Assembly (NCBI GenBank): GCA_964370825.1
Contig: CAYJKY010000007.1
Coordinates: 22,168 to 86,167, forward strand
DNA from: CAYJBH01 sp964370825
GTDB lineage: Bacteria; Bacillota; Clostridia; Oscillospirales; Ruminococcaceae
DNA: 64,000 bases
Reading direction: 5' to 3'
In this document: one piece after another, positions 42,684-51,214 of the stretch
Numbering within the stretch: the stretch's first letter is position 1
Layout: every line of letters starts with the position of its first letter
Made by a program: the position numbers and the translations under genes
Notes under the pieces: generated by a model
Told to the model about the DNA's origin: nothing
Databases searched by the model: none
What the model saw: only the letters and a program-made list of their open reading frames with translations

Positions 42684-44159
42684 TTACCTCGAGTATCTTT
42701 TAATATAGCTTGCGATTGCCGAGGAGAATTCTCGGTTACAGCACTGTTTCGTTAGCCTCATTCTCCAGTTATCCCTCAGTACGGACGGAATGTTAATTCT
42801 CGCCTCTGCACCCTTGCGTTGAAAGTCGGTAAATGGAATTATCACAAGGTCGGAGACACTCGCAACGCTTGCCCTGAGCAGATTATCAAATATTGCATCG
42901 TTTGTCTCTTCACATTCGAAATACTCAGCAATCCTTCGTCTTGTGGGTTTTGGTGCCGATATTGCAAATTGCATAAGTGTAGCATTGTCATGTGTTCCGG
43001 TGTAGATGACAACATTTTTCTCATGGTAGTGTGGTAGATAGCTGGAATCCGGGGTATCAAAGGCAAATTGTGTAATCTTCATGCCGGGGAATCCGGTGTA
43101 TTTTAAAAGGTCTCTTACGCTGTCGAACAGGTCGCCAAGATCCTCGGCAATTATCGAGGGTTCGGGGATTTGCTCGAACAAGCGATCGAAAAACTCCCTT
43201 CCGGGACCCGTACGCCACTCGCCCGGCACTGCATTTTTACTGCCGTAGGGAATCGCAAAATAGCTGTCAAAAGCCCTAAAATGGTCTATTCTCACCGTAT
43301 CAAAAATAGTAAGAGCCTTTTTAATGCGGTTTATCCACCAACTGTAGCCATCTTTTTTGTGATGTTCCCAATCATATATAGGGTTACCCCAAAGTTGTCC
43401 GTTTTTGCTAAAGTAGTCCGGCGGACAGCCTGCCACCACTGTAGGGCGCAGATTTGCTTCAAGCAAAAACAACTCAGGCGATGCCCATGCTTCAACACTA
43501 TCTGGCGATACATAAATAGGCATGTCGCCTATCAGCTCAACTCCCTTTTTTTCGGCATATTGTTTGAGCGAAAACCACTGTTTGTAGAACACATACTGGC
43601 AAAAACGATAAAAGTTAATCTCCTTTTGGTGCTTGAACCAAAACTCACCCATATACTCCGGCTCATGTCTTGCGAGTGCCGGTTCCCAATAAATATATGC
43701 ACGTCCGTTATTCTGACGCTTGGCCTCCATAAACATCGCATAATCGCTTAGCCAATCGGTTTCCTCCTCACAGAATTTATCAAAATCCTCCGGGATATCG
43801 TTTAAAAAACGTTCGTAAGCAATACGCAGTATCTTTTCACGGTTATCATAAAGATGTCCATAGTCTATAAAATCCGTGTCGTTTATCGCTCTTTTAACCT
43901 CAGACAAGGTCAGCAATTTATCATTTTTCAATAGTTCGAGATCGATAAAATATGGATTGCCGGCAAAACAGGAGAAGGACTGATAAGGTGAATCACCATA
44001 TCCTGTAGGCCCTATCGGCAACATTTGCCAACATTTAGCTCCGCATCGCACCAAAAAATCAACAAAGTTGGTGGCAGGCTTTCCGAGCGAGCCTATACCA
44101 TAAGGTGAGGCAAGCGAAAATACGGGAAGAAGTATTCCGAGTTTTCTTTCTTTTAACAT
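42684..44159 (-). CDS. malQ: 4-alpha-glucanotransferase (amylomaltase)
   Basis: 491 residues, GH77. Marks: GILLPVFSLASPYGIGSLG, CWQMLPIGPTGYGDSPYQ, the nucleophile Asp in VRIDHFRAFDSY, the acid Glu in IIAEDLGDL and YTGTHDN. It disproportionates maltodextrins in glycogen/starch metabolism. AAAGGAG precedes the ATG. It follows the solute-binding lipoprotein by 26 bp in the same operon, which suggests the lipoprotein binds an alpha-glucan or maltose-type sugar. Confidence 0.97.
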   Translation of the reverse strand: MLKERKLGILLPVFSLASPYGIGSLGKPATNFVDFLVRCGAKCWQMLPIGPTGYGDSPYQSFSCFAGNPYFIDLELLKNDKLLTLSEVKRAINDTDFIDYGHLYDNREKILRIAYERFLNDIPEDFDKFCEEETDWLSDYAMFMEAKRQNNGRAYIYWEPALARHEPEYMGEFWFKHQKEINFYRFCQYVFYKQWFSLKQYAEKKGVELIGDMPIYVSPDSVEAWASPELFLLEANLRPTVVAGCPPDYFSKNGQLWGNPIYDWEHHKKDGYSWWINRIKKALTIFDTVRIDHFRAFDSYFAIPYGSKNAVPGEWRTGPGREFFDRLFEQIPEPSIIAEDLGDLFDSVRDLLKYTGFPGMKITQFAFDTPDSSYLPHYHEKNVVIYTGTHDNATLMQFAISAPKPTRRRIAEYFECEETNDAIFDNLLRASVASVSDLVIIPFTDFQRKGAEARINIPSVLRDNWRMRLTKQCCNREFSSAIASYIKRYSR

Positions 44160-44185
44160 GTTTCTCCTTTCGATTAACGGTAGTC

Positions 44186-45577
44186 TCAGATAATTTCCAT
44201 TATTTCAGCGGTGAGCTGTTCGATAAGCTCCGGTGTCCATTCGGTTATGTTGACATAATTGGTATAAAATATAGTTTGCACCCGCTTAATGCTATCGGGT
44301 GATGTAAATAGCAATCGGTCGGGTATTACACTATCATTCTCGATATAGTCAGCAAGCTGAACCGAAAGTGGGTTTTTCGCAGTGCTGTGGTTAATTTCAA
44401 GCAGTCCAAGGGTATCTGTTATATAGCTTTTTCCGGTCTGTGAATAGTAGAACCAAACGAGAAAGTCCATAGCCGCATTGTATTGGTTTTCATCATCACC
44501 GCTTCCCACAGCAAATACAAATGGTGTGGTAACCGTTATTGCCGAGCTTAGGGTATAGGCATCAGTAGTGTCGCTCATACCCTCCACCGGTAACTTAAGC
44601 GGAAAGATTACGGTGTTAGCAAGTGCATCCTCACTTAAGTATCGATATGCGTCGGACAGGGAAGCTCTTAAAAACAGCACCTTGTCCTGTTCATACAGTG
44701 CGGCGGCATTTTCAATGCTCAGCTCGGTGACATCACCGCCAACCTCTAAAAGCCCTTCGGGTGTTGCCATCATCTGCATCTCGGATAGGATAAACTCCAC
44801 ATAGCCGGAGACAAGCGCCTCCTCTGCCGCAGAATCCAACTGTATTCCGTTTAAAATAACCGCCAGTGGAGCAGTCAGGGAAATTGGGTCGGCAAGGTTT
44901 AACGCGTAGGGCGCAATAAGATTTTCTATCTCCTCGGGTAGTTGTTCCGGCAGATTGTATTCAGCCGCAGAAAATCTTAATATTTCTTCTTCACCGAGAC
45001 CGCCTATGAGACTAAAAAGTTGCTGTGTCGCCGTATCCCACTGGTTTGCCGAAGCCTTTCGCAGATTATCGGCGAGCTGTGTCTTATCATCGATGGATAA
45101 TATATCTCCCAAAAGCTCGGTATTACATAGATAGGCATACCCATCTATGCCCACCGGAAGAAACGGGACATTGTCAGCCGAATAAAGATAATCCGGAACC
45201 GAATCGGCAAGCGAGGCGAGTAACGGAGAACTCAACTCCTCTACTGCAACAACATTCCCAAGTGCGGCAAGACCGTTTATAGGATGAATACTGTCGGATA
45301 TAATAAGACCGGATGTGTCAGAAAGATTGGCAATATCATAAATTTCCATCGATACAGTAACGCCCTCAAGTGCCTCATAAAGACCTAAAAGCGGCTCAAC
45401 CGTCGCGGCAACCGATTGTGATACGGTTATCGTTAGCTCCTTTGCCGCCGCAACATACTCCTCGGTAGGTGCGGTCACGGTAGGAGTTGGTTCGGACAAA
45501 TTATCCGGCGCACAGCCAAAAAGCAGAGCGACAGTTAACCAAAATATTAATATGAGGGGTTTTCTCAAAAATTTCAT
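44186..45577 (-). CDS. Extracellular solute-binding lipoprotein (family 1-like)
   Basis: 463 residues. Signal peptide with lipobox ALLFGCAPD (Cys22). The rest has the periplasmic-binding-protein look: VPFLPVGIDGYAYLCNTELLG, an acidic middle part, and FPLKLPVEGMSDT with FLVWFYYSQTGKSYI near the C-terminus as in sugar-binding proteins of ABC importers. No permease or ATPase gene is nearby, so it would rely on a remote transporter. Coupling to malQ (26 bp) suggests an oligosaccharide ligand; this is inference. Confidence 0.8.
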   Translation of the reverse strand: MKFLRKPLILIFWLTVALLFGCAPDNLSEPTPTVTAPTEEYVAAAKELTITVSQSVAATVEPLLGLYEALEGVTVSMEIYDIANLSDTSGLIISDSIHPINGLAALGNVVAVEELSSPLLASLADSVPDYLYSADNVPFLPVGIDGYAYLCNTELLGDILSIDDKTQLADNLRKASANQWDTATQQLFSLIGGLGEEEILRFSAAEYNLPEQLPEEIENLIAPYALNLADPISLTAPLAVILNGIQLDSAAEEALVSGYVEFILSEMQMMATPEGLLEVGGDVTELSIENAAALYEQDKVLFLRASLSDAYRYLSEDALANTVIFPLKLPVEGMSDTTDAYTLSSAITVTTPFVFAVGSGDDENQYNAAMDFLVWFYYSQTGKSYITDTLGLLEINHSTAKNPLSVQLADYIENDSVIPDRLLFTSPDSIKRVQTIFYTNYVNITEWTPELIEQLTAEIMEII

Positions 45578-45653
45578 TATTTACCATGGTATGAGTGTAT
45601 ACAAAGAGCTTTAACAAAAAGCATTTTTATTATTTTAACATATAAACACTATT

Positions 45654-45682
45654 TTGAATAGACATTATCCTAATTTTATGAT
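45654..45682 (+). promoter_or_regulatory. Promoter of the trmB-hlyIII-rodA operon
   Basis: -35 TTGAAT (45654-45659), 17 bp, -10 TATGAT (45677-45682). Confidence 0.5.
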
Positions 45683-45732
45683 AGAATTATTTTGAGGAAT
45701 TTATATAAAATTTTTGGGATATTTTATACATT

Positions 45733-46383
45733 ATGAGATTAAGGCATAAACCAAAGGCGGTGGCGTCGCTTCCACGGTATCCATTTTATCTGGATAATTC
45801 ACAGAATTTTAAGGGGCAATGGCAGTCCCGCTTTGATACTAACCAACCTCTTTCGTTGGAACTTGGTTGTGGATTTGGGAAATTCTCTTGCGAGTTTGCA
45901 TCACGTTATACTAACAATAATTTAATCTCAGTGGACAAAAGCAGAGATGTTTTGGTGGGCGGTTGCAGACTTATCGAGGAAACGCTCGGACCGTCGGTTC
46001 CCAATCTCAGGGTGTGCAGTTTTGATGCGTACAATATTGAAAACCATCTCAGCTACGAGGATGAGGTGGAGAACATTTTCATCTTCTTTTGCAACCCTTG
46101 GCCAAAACGTAGCCATAACCGGCGTCGACTTACCTACCCCGAGCTTATTAGGCGTTACCAAAAGTTTACGACAAAGGATGCAAAGCTATACTTTAAAACG
46201 GATGACAAGCAACTTTACCTCAGCTCACTTAGATATTTTGAGGAATGTAAGCTACCGATACTTTTTAAAACCGAGCACCTTGACGACTCACACGGTGTCG
46301 AGTTTTTATCCATACAAACCGAATATGAGCAAAGATTCCGCTCTCTCGGACAGAATATATTTGCGGCCGTAGTGTCGCTATAA
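45733..46383 (+). CDS. trmB: tRNA (guanine-N7)-methyltransferase
   Basis: 216 residues, SAM-dependent class I methyltransferase making m7G46 in tRNA. Motif I LELGCGFGKF, then SVDKSRDVLVGG, and the TrmB-specific FFCNPWPKRSHNRRRLTYPE (usual form PDPWPK-HxKRR, here Cys-Asn in place of the usual Asp pair). The C-terminal LYFKTDDKQLY is also family-typical. No strong ribosome site is seen before the ATG. The hemolysin III gene follows. Confidence 0.93.
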   Translation: MRLRHKPKAVASLPRYPFYLDNSQNFKGQWQSRFDTNQPLSLELGCGFGKFSCEFASRYTNNNLISVDKSRDVLVGGCRLIEETLGPSVPNLRVCSFDAYNIENHLSYEDEVENIFIFFCNPWPKRSHNRRRLTYPELIRRYQKFTTKDAKLYFKTDDKQLYLSSLRYFEECKLPILFKTEHLDDSHGVEFLSIQTEYEQRFRSLGQNIFAAVVSL

Positions 46384-46405
46384 TATTAAGTTGAAAGGTA
46401 ATTTA

Positions 46406-47047
46406 ATGTCTATAGGTAATAAAAGATATACCCTCGGCGAGGAGATTTTCAACTCGGTTACACACGGTGTGGGGACGGTTTTCGCACTTGTAGGTACCGG
46501 AGTGTTAGCCACGATAGCACACTACGAGAGTGATGCTGTTGGGGTTTTTTCGGCAATATTATTTGGCTTTGGCATGATTTTGCTTTACTGTATGAGCACG
46601 CTGTATCACGCCTTCCTCCCTCCAAAGGTCAAGGCGTTTTTCAGAATTATGGATCATTGCAGTATATTTGTACTGATAACCGCCTCCTACACACCCTTCA
46701 CCTTGGTGTTGTTAAGAGGAAACACCACGGCACTTGTAATTTTTTTCCTACTATGGATATGTACTATAGCCGGTATTCTATCCAAGGTATTTGCGCTTAA
46801 ACGTTTTGAAAAGCTCTCGCTTGTGCTATATGTGATTATGGGTTGGGCGGCAGTATGGCTGATGCCGGCAATAATATCCGCACTCGACCCTATTGGCATC
46901 GGACTTATGGTGGGCGGCGGACTCTGCTATACAGGTGGAATAGTATTTTACTCCATCAACAAAAGGTACATGCATGCCATCTGGCATATATGTGTGCTTG
47001 GTGGTAGCGTTATGCATTTTCTTTGCATTGCTATCTACATTTATTAA
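46406..47047 (+). CDS. Hemolysin III family membrane protein
   Basis: 213 residues, seven hydrophobic helices. PAQR/HlyIII signatures: GEEIFNSVTHGVGTV, LYCMSTLYHAF (His/Ser of the hydrolase-like site), FRIMDHCSIFVLITASYTPF and AIWHICVLGGSVMHFL near the C-terminus. The family is thought to be zinc-dependent membrane hydrolases; hemolysis is known only for a few members. AAAGG lies 8 bases before the ATG at 46406. Confidence 0.95.
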   Translation: MSIGNKRYTLGEEIFNSVTHGVGTVFALVGTGVLATIAHYESDAVGVFSAILFGFGMILLYCMSTLYHAFLPPKVKAFFRIMDHCSIFVLITASYTPFTLVLLRGNTTALVIFFLLWICTIAGILSKVFALKRFEKLSLVLYVIMGWAAVWLMPAIISALDPIGIGLMVGGGLCYTGGIVFYSINKRYMHAIWHICVLGGSVMHFLCIAIYIY

Positions 47048-47066
47048 CCGTTAGAGGAGAGAGATT

Positions 47067-48206
47067 TTGGGCACACGTAGAATGGATATACCGCTTTACA
47101 TCGCAGTTATGCTCTGCTGTGCCATGTCGGTAGTGCTATTATTTGCCGTTGGCCACTCCTTTTTTACCGACTACAGCGATGCATATACCCAGATAGCGGC
47201 AATAGTAATAGGGATGGTTGCTGCACTGCTAATAACTGTAATCGGTTTAGATTTGTTATTTAGGTTTTGGATACCCATAACCGTCATTGTAGCGCTTTCC
47301 GTCTTGTCCACCTTTCTCGTCGGGTATGCGCCGGGAGACAGCGAGGCGCAGGCATGGATTTCAATATTGCCCGGTGTAAGCTTTCAGCCTACCGAACTCT
47401 ATAAACTTGTATTTATAGCAACCTTTGCGATACAGCTTGACAAATTTAAAGGTAAAATTAATCGCCCTATCCCGCTTTTACTTTCCTTAGTTCATGTCGG
47501 TGCAGTAATGGCAGTTGCGCATTTTCAGGGTGACGATGGAGCGGCAATAGTAATAGCGGTTATTGCCCTCGGCATGTTAATAGCGGGCGGACTAAATATA
47601 TTTATAGTGTTAGGAAGCCTTATAGCCGCCGTTGCAGTTTTTGTCACTGTGGGTTTTGACCTGCTTCGCCCTTATCAGCAGGAACGAATACTCGGTCTGT
47701 TCAATCCGGAGGCATATCCTGACGTGATGTTTCAGCAGACAAGAAGCATTACCGCCATAGGCTCGGGACAGCTTTACGGTGTCGGACTTTTGGATGTAGA
47801 ACATTATTATGTTCCAAACAGCCATAACGACTTTATCTTTTCCTTTATCGGCCAGTCTCTCGGACTTGTCGGTATGCTTGCCTGTATAGCACTACTCTGC
47901 TTTATCGGCATTAGAATGCTACTGCTTGCCTATCATTGTACCAACACAAAATACCGAGTAATGATATTTGGTCTGTTCACACTAATAATCGGTCAGGCTG
48001 TGATAAATATTGCGATGAACCTTGCAATAATCCCGGTTGTAGGAATCGTTCTCCCCTACTTTTCAGCCGGTGGCAGTGCGGTTGTAAGCTGTATTGCGGC
48101 AGCGGCACTCGCCTCGGCAACCTTAAATTTAAACAACAAAAACGAAATAACAACAGAAAGCTCACAGATGGATTTTAACCCGGACGAAGAATACCCACAG
48201 GATTGA
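47067..48206 (+). CDS. rodA: SEDS peptidoglycan polymerase (RodA/FtsW/SpoVE family)
   Basis: 379 residues, about ten membrane helices. SEDS landmarks are HFQGDDGAAIVI (the catalytic Asp in the position of QPDLGT), AIGSGQLYGVGL, the NSHNDFIFSFIGQSLG loop (usual SHTDFIF) and LPYFSAGGSAV. It polymerises lipid II glycan strands with a class B PBP. Whether it serves elongation (RodA) or sporulation (SpoVE) cannot be told. The start is TTG with AGGAGAG upstream. Its stop overlaps the next ATG. Confidence 0.9.
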   Translation: MGTRRMDIPLYIAVMLCCAMSVVLLFAVGHSFFTDYSDAYTQIAAIVIGMVAALLITVIGLDLLFRFWIPITVIVALSVLSTFLVGYAPGDSEAQAWISILPGVSFQPTELYKLVFIATFAIQLDKFKGKINRPIPLLLSLVHVGAVMAVAHFQGDDGAAIVIAVIALGMLIAGGLNIFIVLGSLIAAVAVFVTVGFDLLRPYQQERILGLFNPEAYPDVMFQQTRSITAIGSGQLYGVGLLDVEHYYVPNSHNDFIFSFIGQSLGLVGMLACIALLCFIGIRMLLLAYHCTNTKYRVMIFGLFTLIIGQAVINIAMNLAIIPVVGIVLPYFSAGGSAVVSCIAAAALASATLNLNNKNEITTESSQMDFNPDEEYPQD

Positions 48207-50038
48207 TGGAGAGATTATTAAAAGGTAAAATAACGTCGATTACGGCAATTGTAATAGCTTGCTTTTTTTTGTTGTGGAGTGGTGGCTCGCTATCCTCGAC
48301 GATAATAATATCGATAGTTGTTTTACTTTATATACTTTTACCCGGCATATATATTTGCATACAGTGCGGTATAAAAGAACAGCTACCCGGAGTTGCTCTG
48401 CCGGTGGGAGTCGTTTTTTTTGGGTTAATATATCTGATTTTTTTGTACATTGCAAGGATAGGCACCGAGATAGACTCACTTTTCTATGCTCTTCCACCAC
48501 TTATTGGAGGAATGGGGCTGTTCACACTTATAGCAAAAAAGGCAATCGTGGAACCGGGCTTATCCAAAAGTCTTTCTGTTCCTGCAATGTTTTTTTCAGT
48601 GGCAGTCTTTCCCCTTGTCGCCATTCCCGTCTTTACAGCCACACCGCTTGCCGACATCGAGCTCTATTCTGCAGCCTCGGCACTTAATCTCGATCCACTC
48701 GACTCATCGTCGCTTTACAACCTTATTGCGAGTGCAATTGTAAAACTCACAGGGCAAAGTGGTTACAGCCTGCTCGCCTTTTACCTGCCGTTACTATCGT
48801 TGCTAACGCTGTGTGTAACGATATACAGCCTTGCCGACAGGGTGCTAAAAAATCGCAAAAAGACTCTGTTCGCTTCGATAATATTTCTAATTGCTTCACC
48901 TGTCACCTTTCCCGGATATGAGGGAGGATTTTCCACCGCCGAGACTCTACTTTTCAGTGGTGAGCAATGTCTTAACCTTGCAATTGCCACATCGGTAATA
49001 TTAACGTTGGAGCGAACGGTAGCTTCGGAAAAATTTCTAACTCTTATCCCTTCTTTTTTTGGATTTACTTTACTCTGCATTATCGAACCCACCTACGCTG
49101 CTGTAATCCTTATAACATTGATACCGGTCACTCTTATACATTTGATAAGTGCGAGACACAGGGTAAATCTTTATCTGCTGTTTTTAATCTGTCTTTCGGT
49201 GTTTCTGCTAAGCTGTTATGAATTTTACACCGAAATCACCATAACCTCAGGACTTCCGCAGGGACTGCAGATGGACAGCCTTCTTCGGGACAGCTATATA
49301 ATTTCGCCTATACTCTACTATGCACTTTTGCCGGTCGGCTTTGTTATATCGGTTCTTTTTGCGCTTTTGCCGATACTTCCGGCAACGGTAAAGAATCTTT
49401 TCATGGTTGCAAAAAGAATAAAAAGCACCGGATTTGCCAGCCTGTTTGTGCTGACTATCACATTGTTTTCCGGAATTTCCGCCTTTATTATTGAGGGTAA
49501 ATACGAAACACTCGGGCTGTTATGCCTACTCTGTGGCTCGATTTTGGCGGCACGAATGTTCGATTACAAGGGCTTTATCGTAAAGCTTTCGGTGATCGTC
49601 TCTATTGCGATAGGAACTGTAAATCTTGGTTTCATCCTACTTGTCGGCATCACCGCACAGCTACAGAGCTTCGGATATATCGAATACACCGATGAGCCAA
49701 TGATGGAACCGATGTTTTATCAAACAACCCGCTATATAAGAGAAAACACCCAAAATTCTACGATAATAGCAACAAATCATCCACTCGGCGAGGAAATAAC
49801 CTCGGCTTTGACAGGAAGAGTATGCATTGAAACCGACGAGAATTTTTACAACAGAGCAATAAACGCAACCCGAATGAAGTCGGCAGGGGTTGACTACCTA
49901 CTGCTATACGACCACGAGACATACATCTACGACGATGTAACGGTTTTGTATGCAGCGAATACATTCGCAGCGAATACATTTGATACAAATGCACTTGATA
50001 CAAGTTCGGATGATTATATCGTTGTTGGAAGTGGATAG
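48206..50038 (+). CDS. Large multi-pass membrane protein of unknown function
   Basis: 610 residues with about 13 hydrophobic helices, a GT-C-like topology. The C-terminal soluble part has YQTTRYIRENTQNSTIIATN, AGVDYLLLYDHETYIYD and a short Ala-Asn-Thr/Asp-Thr repeat before the end. This pattern (helices, then a DYLLL-type alpha/beta tail) resembles dolichyl-mannosyltransferase-like or 6-pyruvoyl-type glycan assembly proteins, without a certain family. The ATG at 48206 overlaps the rodA stop by one base, so the two are coupled and it may support envelope synthesis. Confidence 0.7.
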   Translation: MERLLKGKITSITAIVIACFFLLWSGGSLSSTIIISIVVLLYILLPGIYICIQCGIKEQLPGVALPVGVVFFGLIYLIFLYIARIGTEIDSLFYALPPLIGGMGLFTLIAKKAIVEPGLSKSLSVPAMFFSVAVFPLVAIPVFTATPLADIELYSAASALNLDPLDSSSLYNLIASAIVKLTGQSGYSLLAFYLPLLSLLTLCVTIYSLADRVLKNRKKTLFASIIFLIASPVTFPGYEGGFSTAETLLFSGEQCLNLAIATSVILTLERTVASEKFLTLIPSFFGFTLLCIIEPTYAAVILITLIPVTLIHLISARHRVNLYLLFLICLSVFLLSCYEFYTEITITSGLPQGLQMDSLLRDSYIISPILYYALLPVGFVISVLFALLPILPATVKNLFMVAKRIKSTGFASLFVLTITLFSGISAFIIEGKYETLGLLCLLCGSILAARMFDYKGFIVKLSVIVSIAIGTVNLGFILLVGITAQLQSFGYIEYTDEPMMEPMFYQTTRYIRENTQNSTIIATNHPLGEEITSALTGRVCIETDENFYNRAINATRMKSAGVDYLLLYDHETYIYDDVTVLYAANTFAANTFDTNALDTSSDDYIVVGSG

Positions 50039-50129
50039 TACGATTATTAAACCGTCAATACCGACAGGTGTCGACTCAAGCGATGTTAATGAAGTTTTGC
50101 AATCAATCATTTACGCAACACATTTATAG
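50031..50129 (+). CDS. Possible 32-residue ORF overlapping the membrane protein end
   Basis: A GTG frame starting MDSTIIKPSIPTGVD and ending in QSIIYATHL, with GGAA 1 base before the GTG. Its TAG sits at the foot of the terminator hairpin, which would fit a last small gene in the operon. Composition is protein-like, but no family is known and it could be chance. Confidence 0.25.
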   Translation: MDSTIIKPSIPTGVDSSDVNEVLQSIIYATHL

Positions 50130-50158
50130 ACAGACGGAATAATCACCGTCTGTCTATA
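50125..50158. terminator. Strong hairpin after the trmB-rodA operon
   Basis: 13-bp perfect stem (50125-50137 with 50146-50158) around AATAATCA. It lies between convergent genes and can serve either strand. Confidence 0.8.
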
Positions 50159-50248
50159 TATACACTATTTATTGTGCCGGTAAGCTCGGATTATGTATAA
50201 TTTTCTTATATTATAGTAGTTCAACTGCACACTCTGTGTGCATCCAAT

Positions 50249-50294
50249 AGCAAAGCGATAACGACATATCGCTATGCTATTGAAGTTTTTTGAT
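50249..50294 (+). terminator. Second hairpin with T-run, before eda
   Basis: CAATAGCAAAGCGATA pairs with TATCGCTATGCTATTG (one mismatch) around ACGACA. AAGTTTTTTG follows on the plus strand. A short GCACAC-TCT-GTGTGC hairpin lies just upstream. Confidence 0.65.
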
Positions 50295-50300
50295 TATATT

Positions 50301-50900
50301 TTATAGGTTGACTATTTCATTTATCTCCATGCAACTTTTCCTAATGTCCGCATCACTACCCTTCATCATCCAGGAACCGCCTATCGCCTCTATCCTGTCC
50401 CACTGTAGGTATTCCGAAAGATTGGAGGCATCCACCCCACCGGTCGGTATAAATTTAATCTGCGGAAACGGACCTGCAAGTGCCTTCATTGCATTTAGTC
50501 CACCGTATATATTAGCGGGAAAAAATTTAATAACCTTCCAACCCTCTGCAACCGCCGCAATAATTTCGGTAGGTGTTACACAACCGGGAAAATATGGAAT
50601 CCCCTTAGCTTTGCAAACATCCGAAACCCCTTTGTCAAAGCCTGGTCCAACTATAAACTTAACACCTAACGCTGCCGCCTCTGTCGCCTGTTCGCTATTA
50701 ATTACCGTGCCGGCACCAATCAGCATGTCGGGGAATTTTACGACGGCTAGCTCAATTGCCTCCTTTGCACAGGCTGTACGGTAGGTGATTTCCGCAATGG
50801 GAAGACCACCTTCTTTAAGCGCTGTGAGTTTTGGAACTGTCTCCTCAATCTGATTAATCACCACCACCGGAACAACCCTGTGTTTTTTAATACGTTGCAT
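50301..50900 (-). CDS. eda: KHG/KDPG-family aldolase
   Basis: 199 residues, class I aldolase of the 2-keto-3-deoxy-6-phosphogluconate type. The catalytic Glu is in IAEITYRT (Glu37) and the Schiff-base Lys in KVIKFFPAN (Lys125). GAGTVINSEQA and KFIPTGGVD are phosphate and pyruvate sites. It makes pyruvate plus glyceraldehyde-3-phosphate from KDPG; related enzymes cleave KDPGal. Its promoter (TTGCGT-17-TATATT) faces away from the adjacent GH117 gene. A role at the end of anhydrogalactose breakdown is a possibility from context. Confidence 0.93.
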   Translation of the reverse strand: MQRIKKHRVVPVVVINQIEETVPKLTALKEGGLPIAEITYRTACAKEAIELAVVKFPDMLIGAGTVINSEQATEAAALGVKFIVGPGFDKGVSDVCKAKGIPYFPGCVTPTEIIAAVAEGWKVIKFFPANIYGGLNAMKALAGPFPQIKFIPTGGVDASNLSEYLQWDRIEAIGGSWMMKGSDADIRKSCMEINEIVNL

Positions 50901-50934
50901 GATAATCTCCTTAGCTATCCATTATGTTTGTATT

Positions 50935-50963
50935 AATATATCACAAATAACTACCTAACGCAA
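50935..50963 (-). promoter_or_regulatory. eda promoter
   Basis: Minus strand: -35 TTGCGT (50958-50963), 17 bp, -10 TATATT (50935-50940). Confidence 0.55.
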
Positions 50964-51141
50964 CCATAGTCTCCGCCGTCGCCAAAGATTATACAAACCT
51001 ACCAACACCATAAGCTCCGGCTTTGCCAAAGATTATGCAAACCTAATAGCACGAGAAACATTGTGGTTTTTGCTCGCAAAATAACGAACAAGGTGAGTTA
51101 AGCAATAGTTCCAATAGCTCCGGCTTCGCCGGAGATTATGG
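50964..51141. repeat. Three REP-like palindromic repeats
   Basis: Units at 50964-51000, 51008-51045 and 51111-51141 share CCATA-CTCCG-C-GCC-AGATTATG. The third is a perfect CTCCGGC-TTC-GCCGGAG hairpin; the first two are decayed copies that also share ATACAAACCTA/ATGCAAACCTA ends. They fill the region between divergent eda and the GH117 gene. Confidence 0.6.
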
Positions 51142-51143
51142 TG

Positions 51144-51172
51144 TTGACTTTATGATATTATAGGGATAAAAT
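51144..51172 (+). promoter_or_regulatory. GH117 gene promoter
   Basis: -35 TTGACT (51144-51149), 17 bp, -10 TAAAAT (51167-51172). Confidence 0.65.
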
Positions 51173-51214
51173 AATGGTATACAACCAAAACAAACAACAA
51201 AAAACGAGGTAGTG

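Noticed and set aside
44186..45577. Complete sugar ABC importer with malQ
   Set aside because: Only the binding lipoprotein is present; no permease or ATPase lies nearby.
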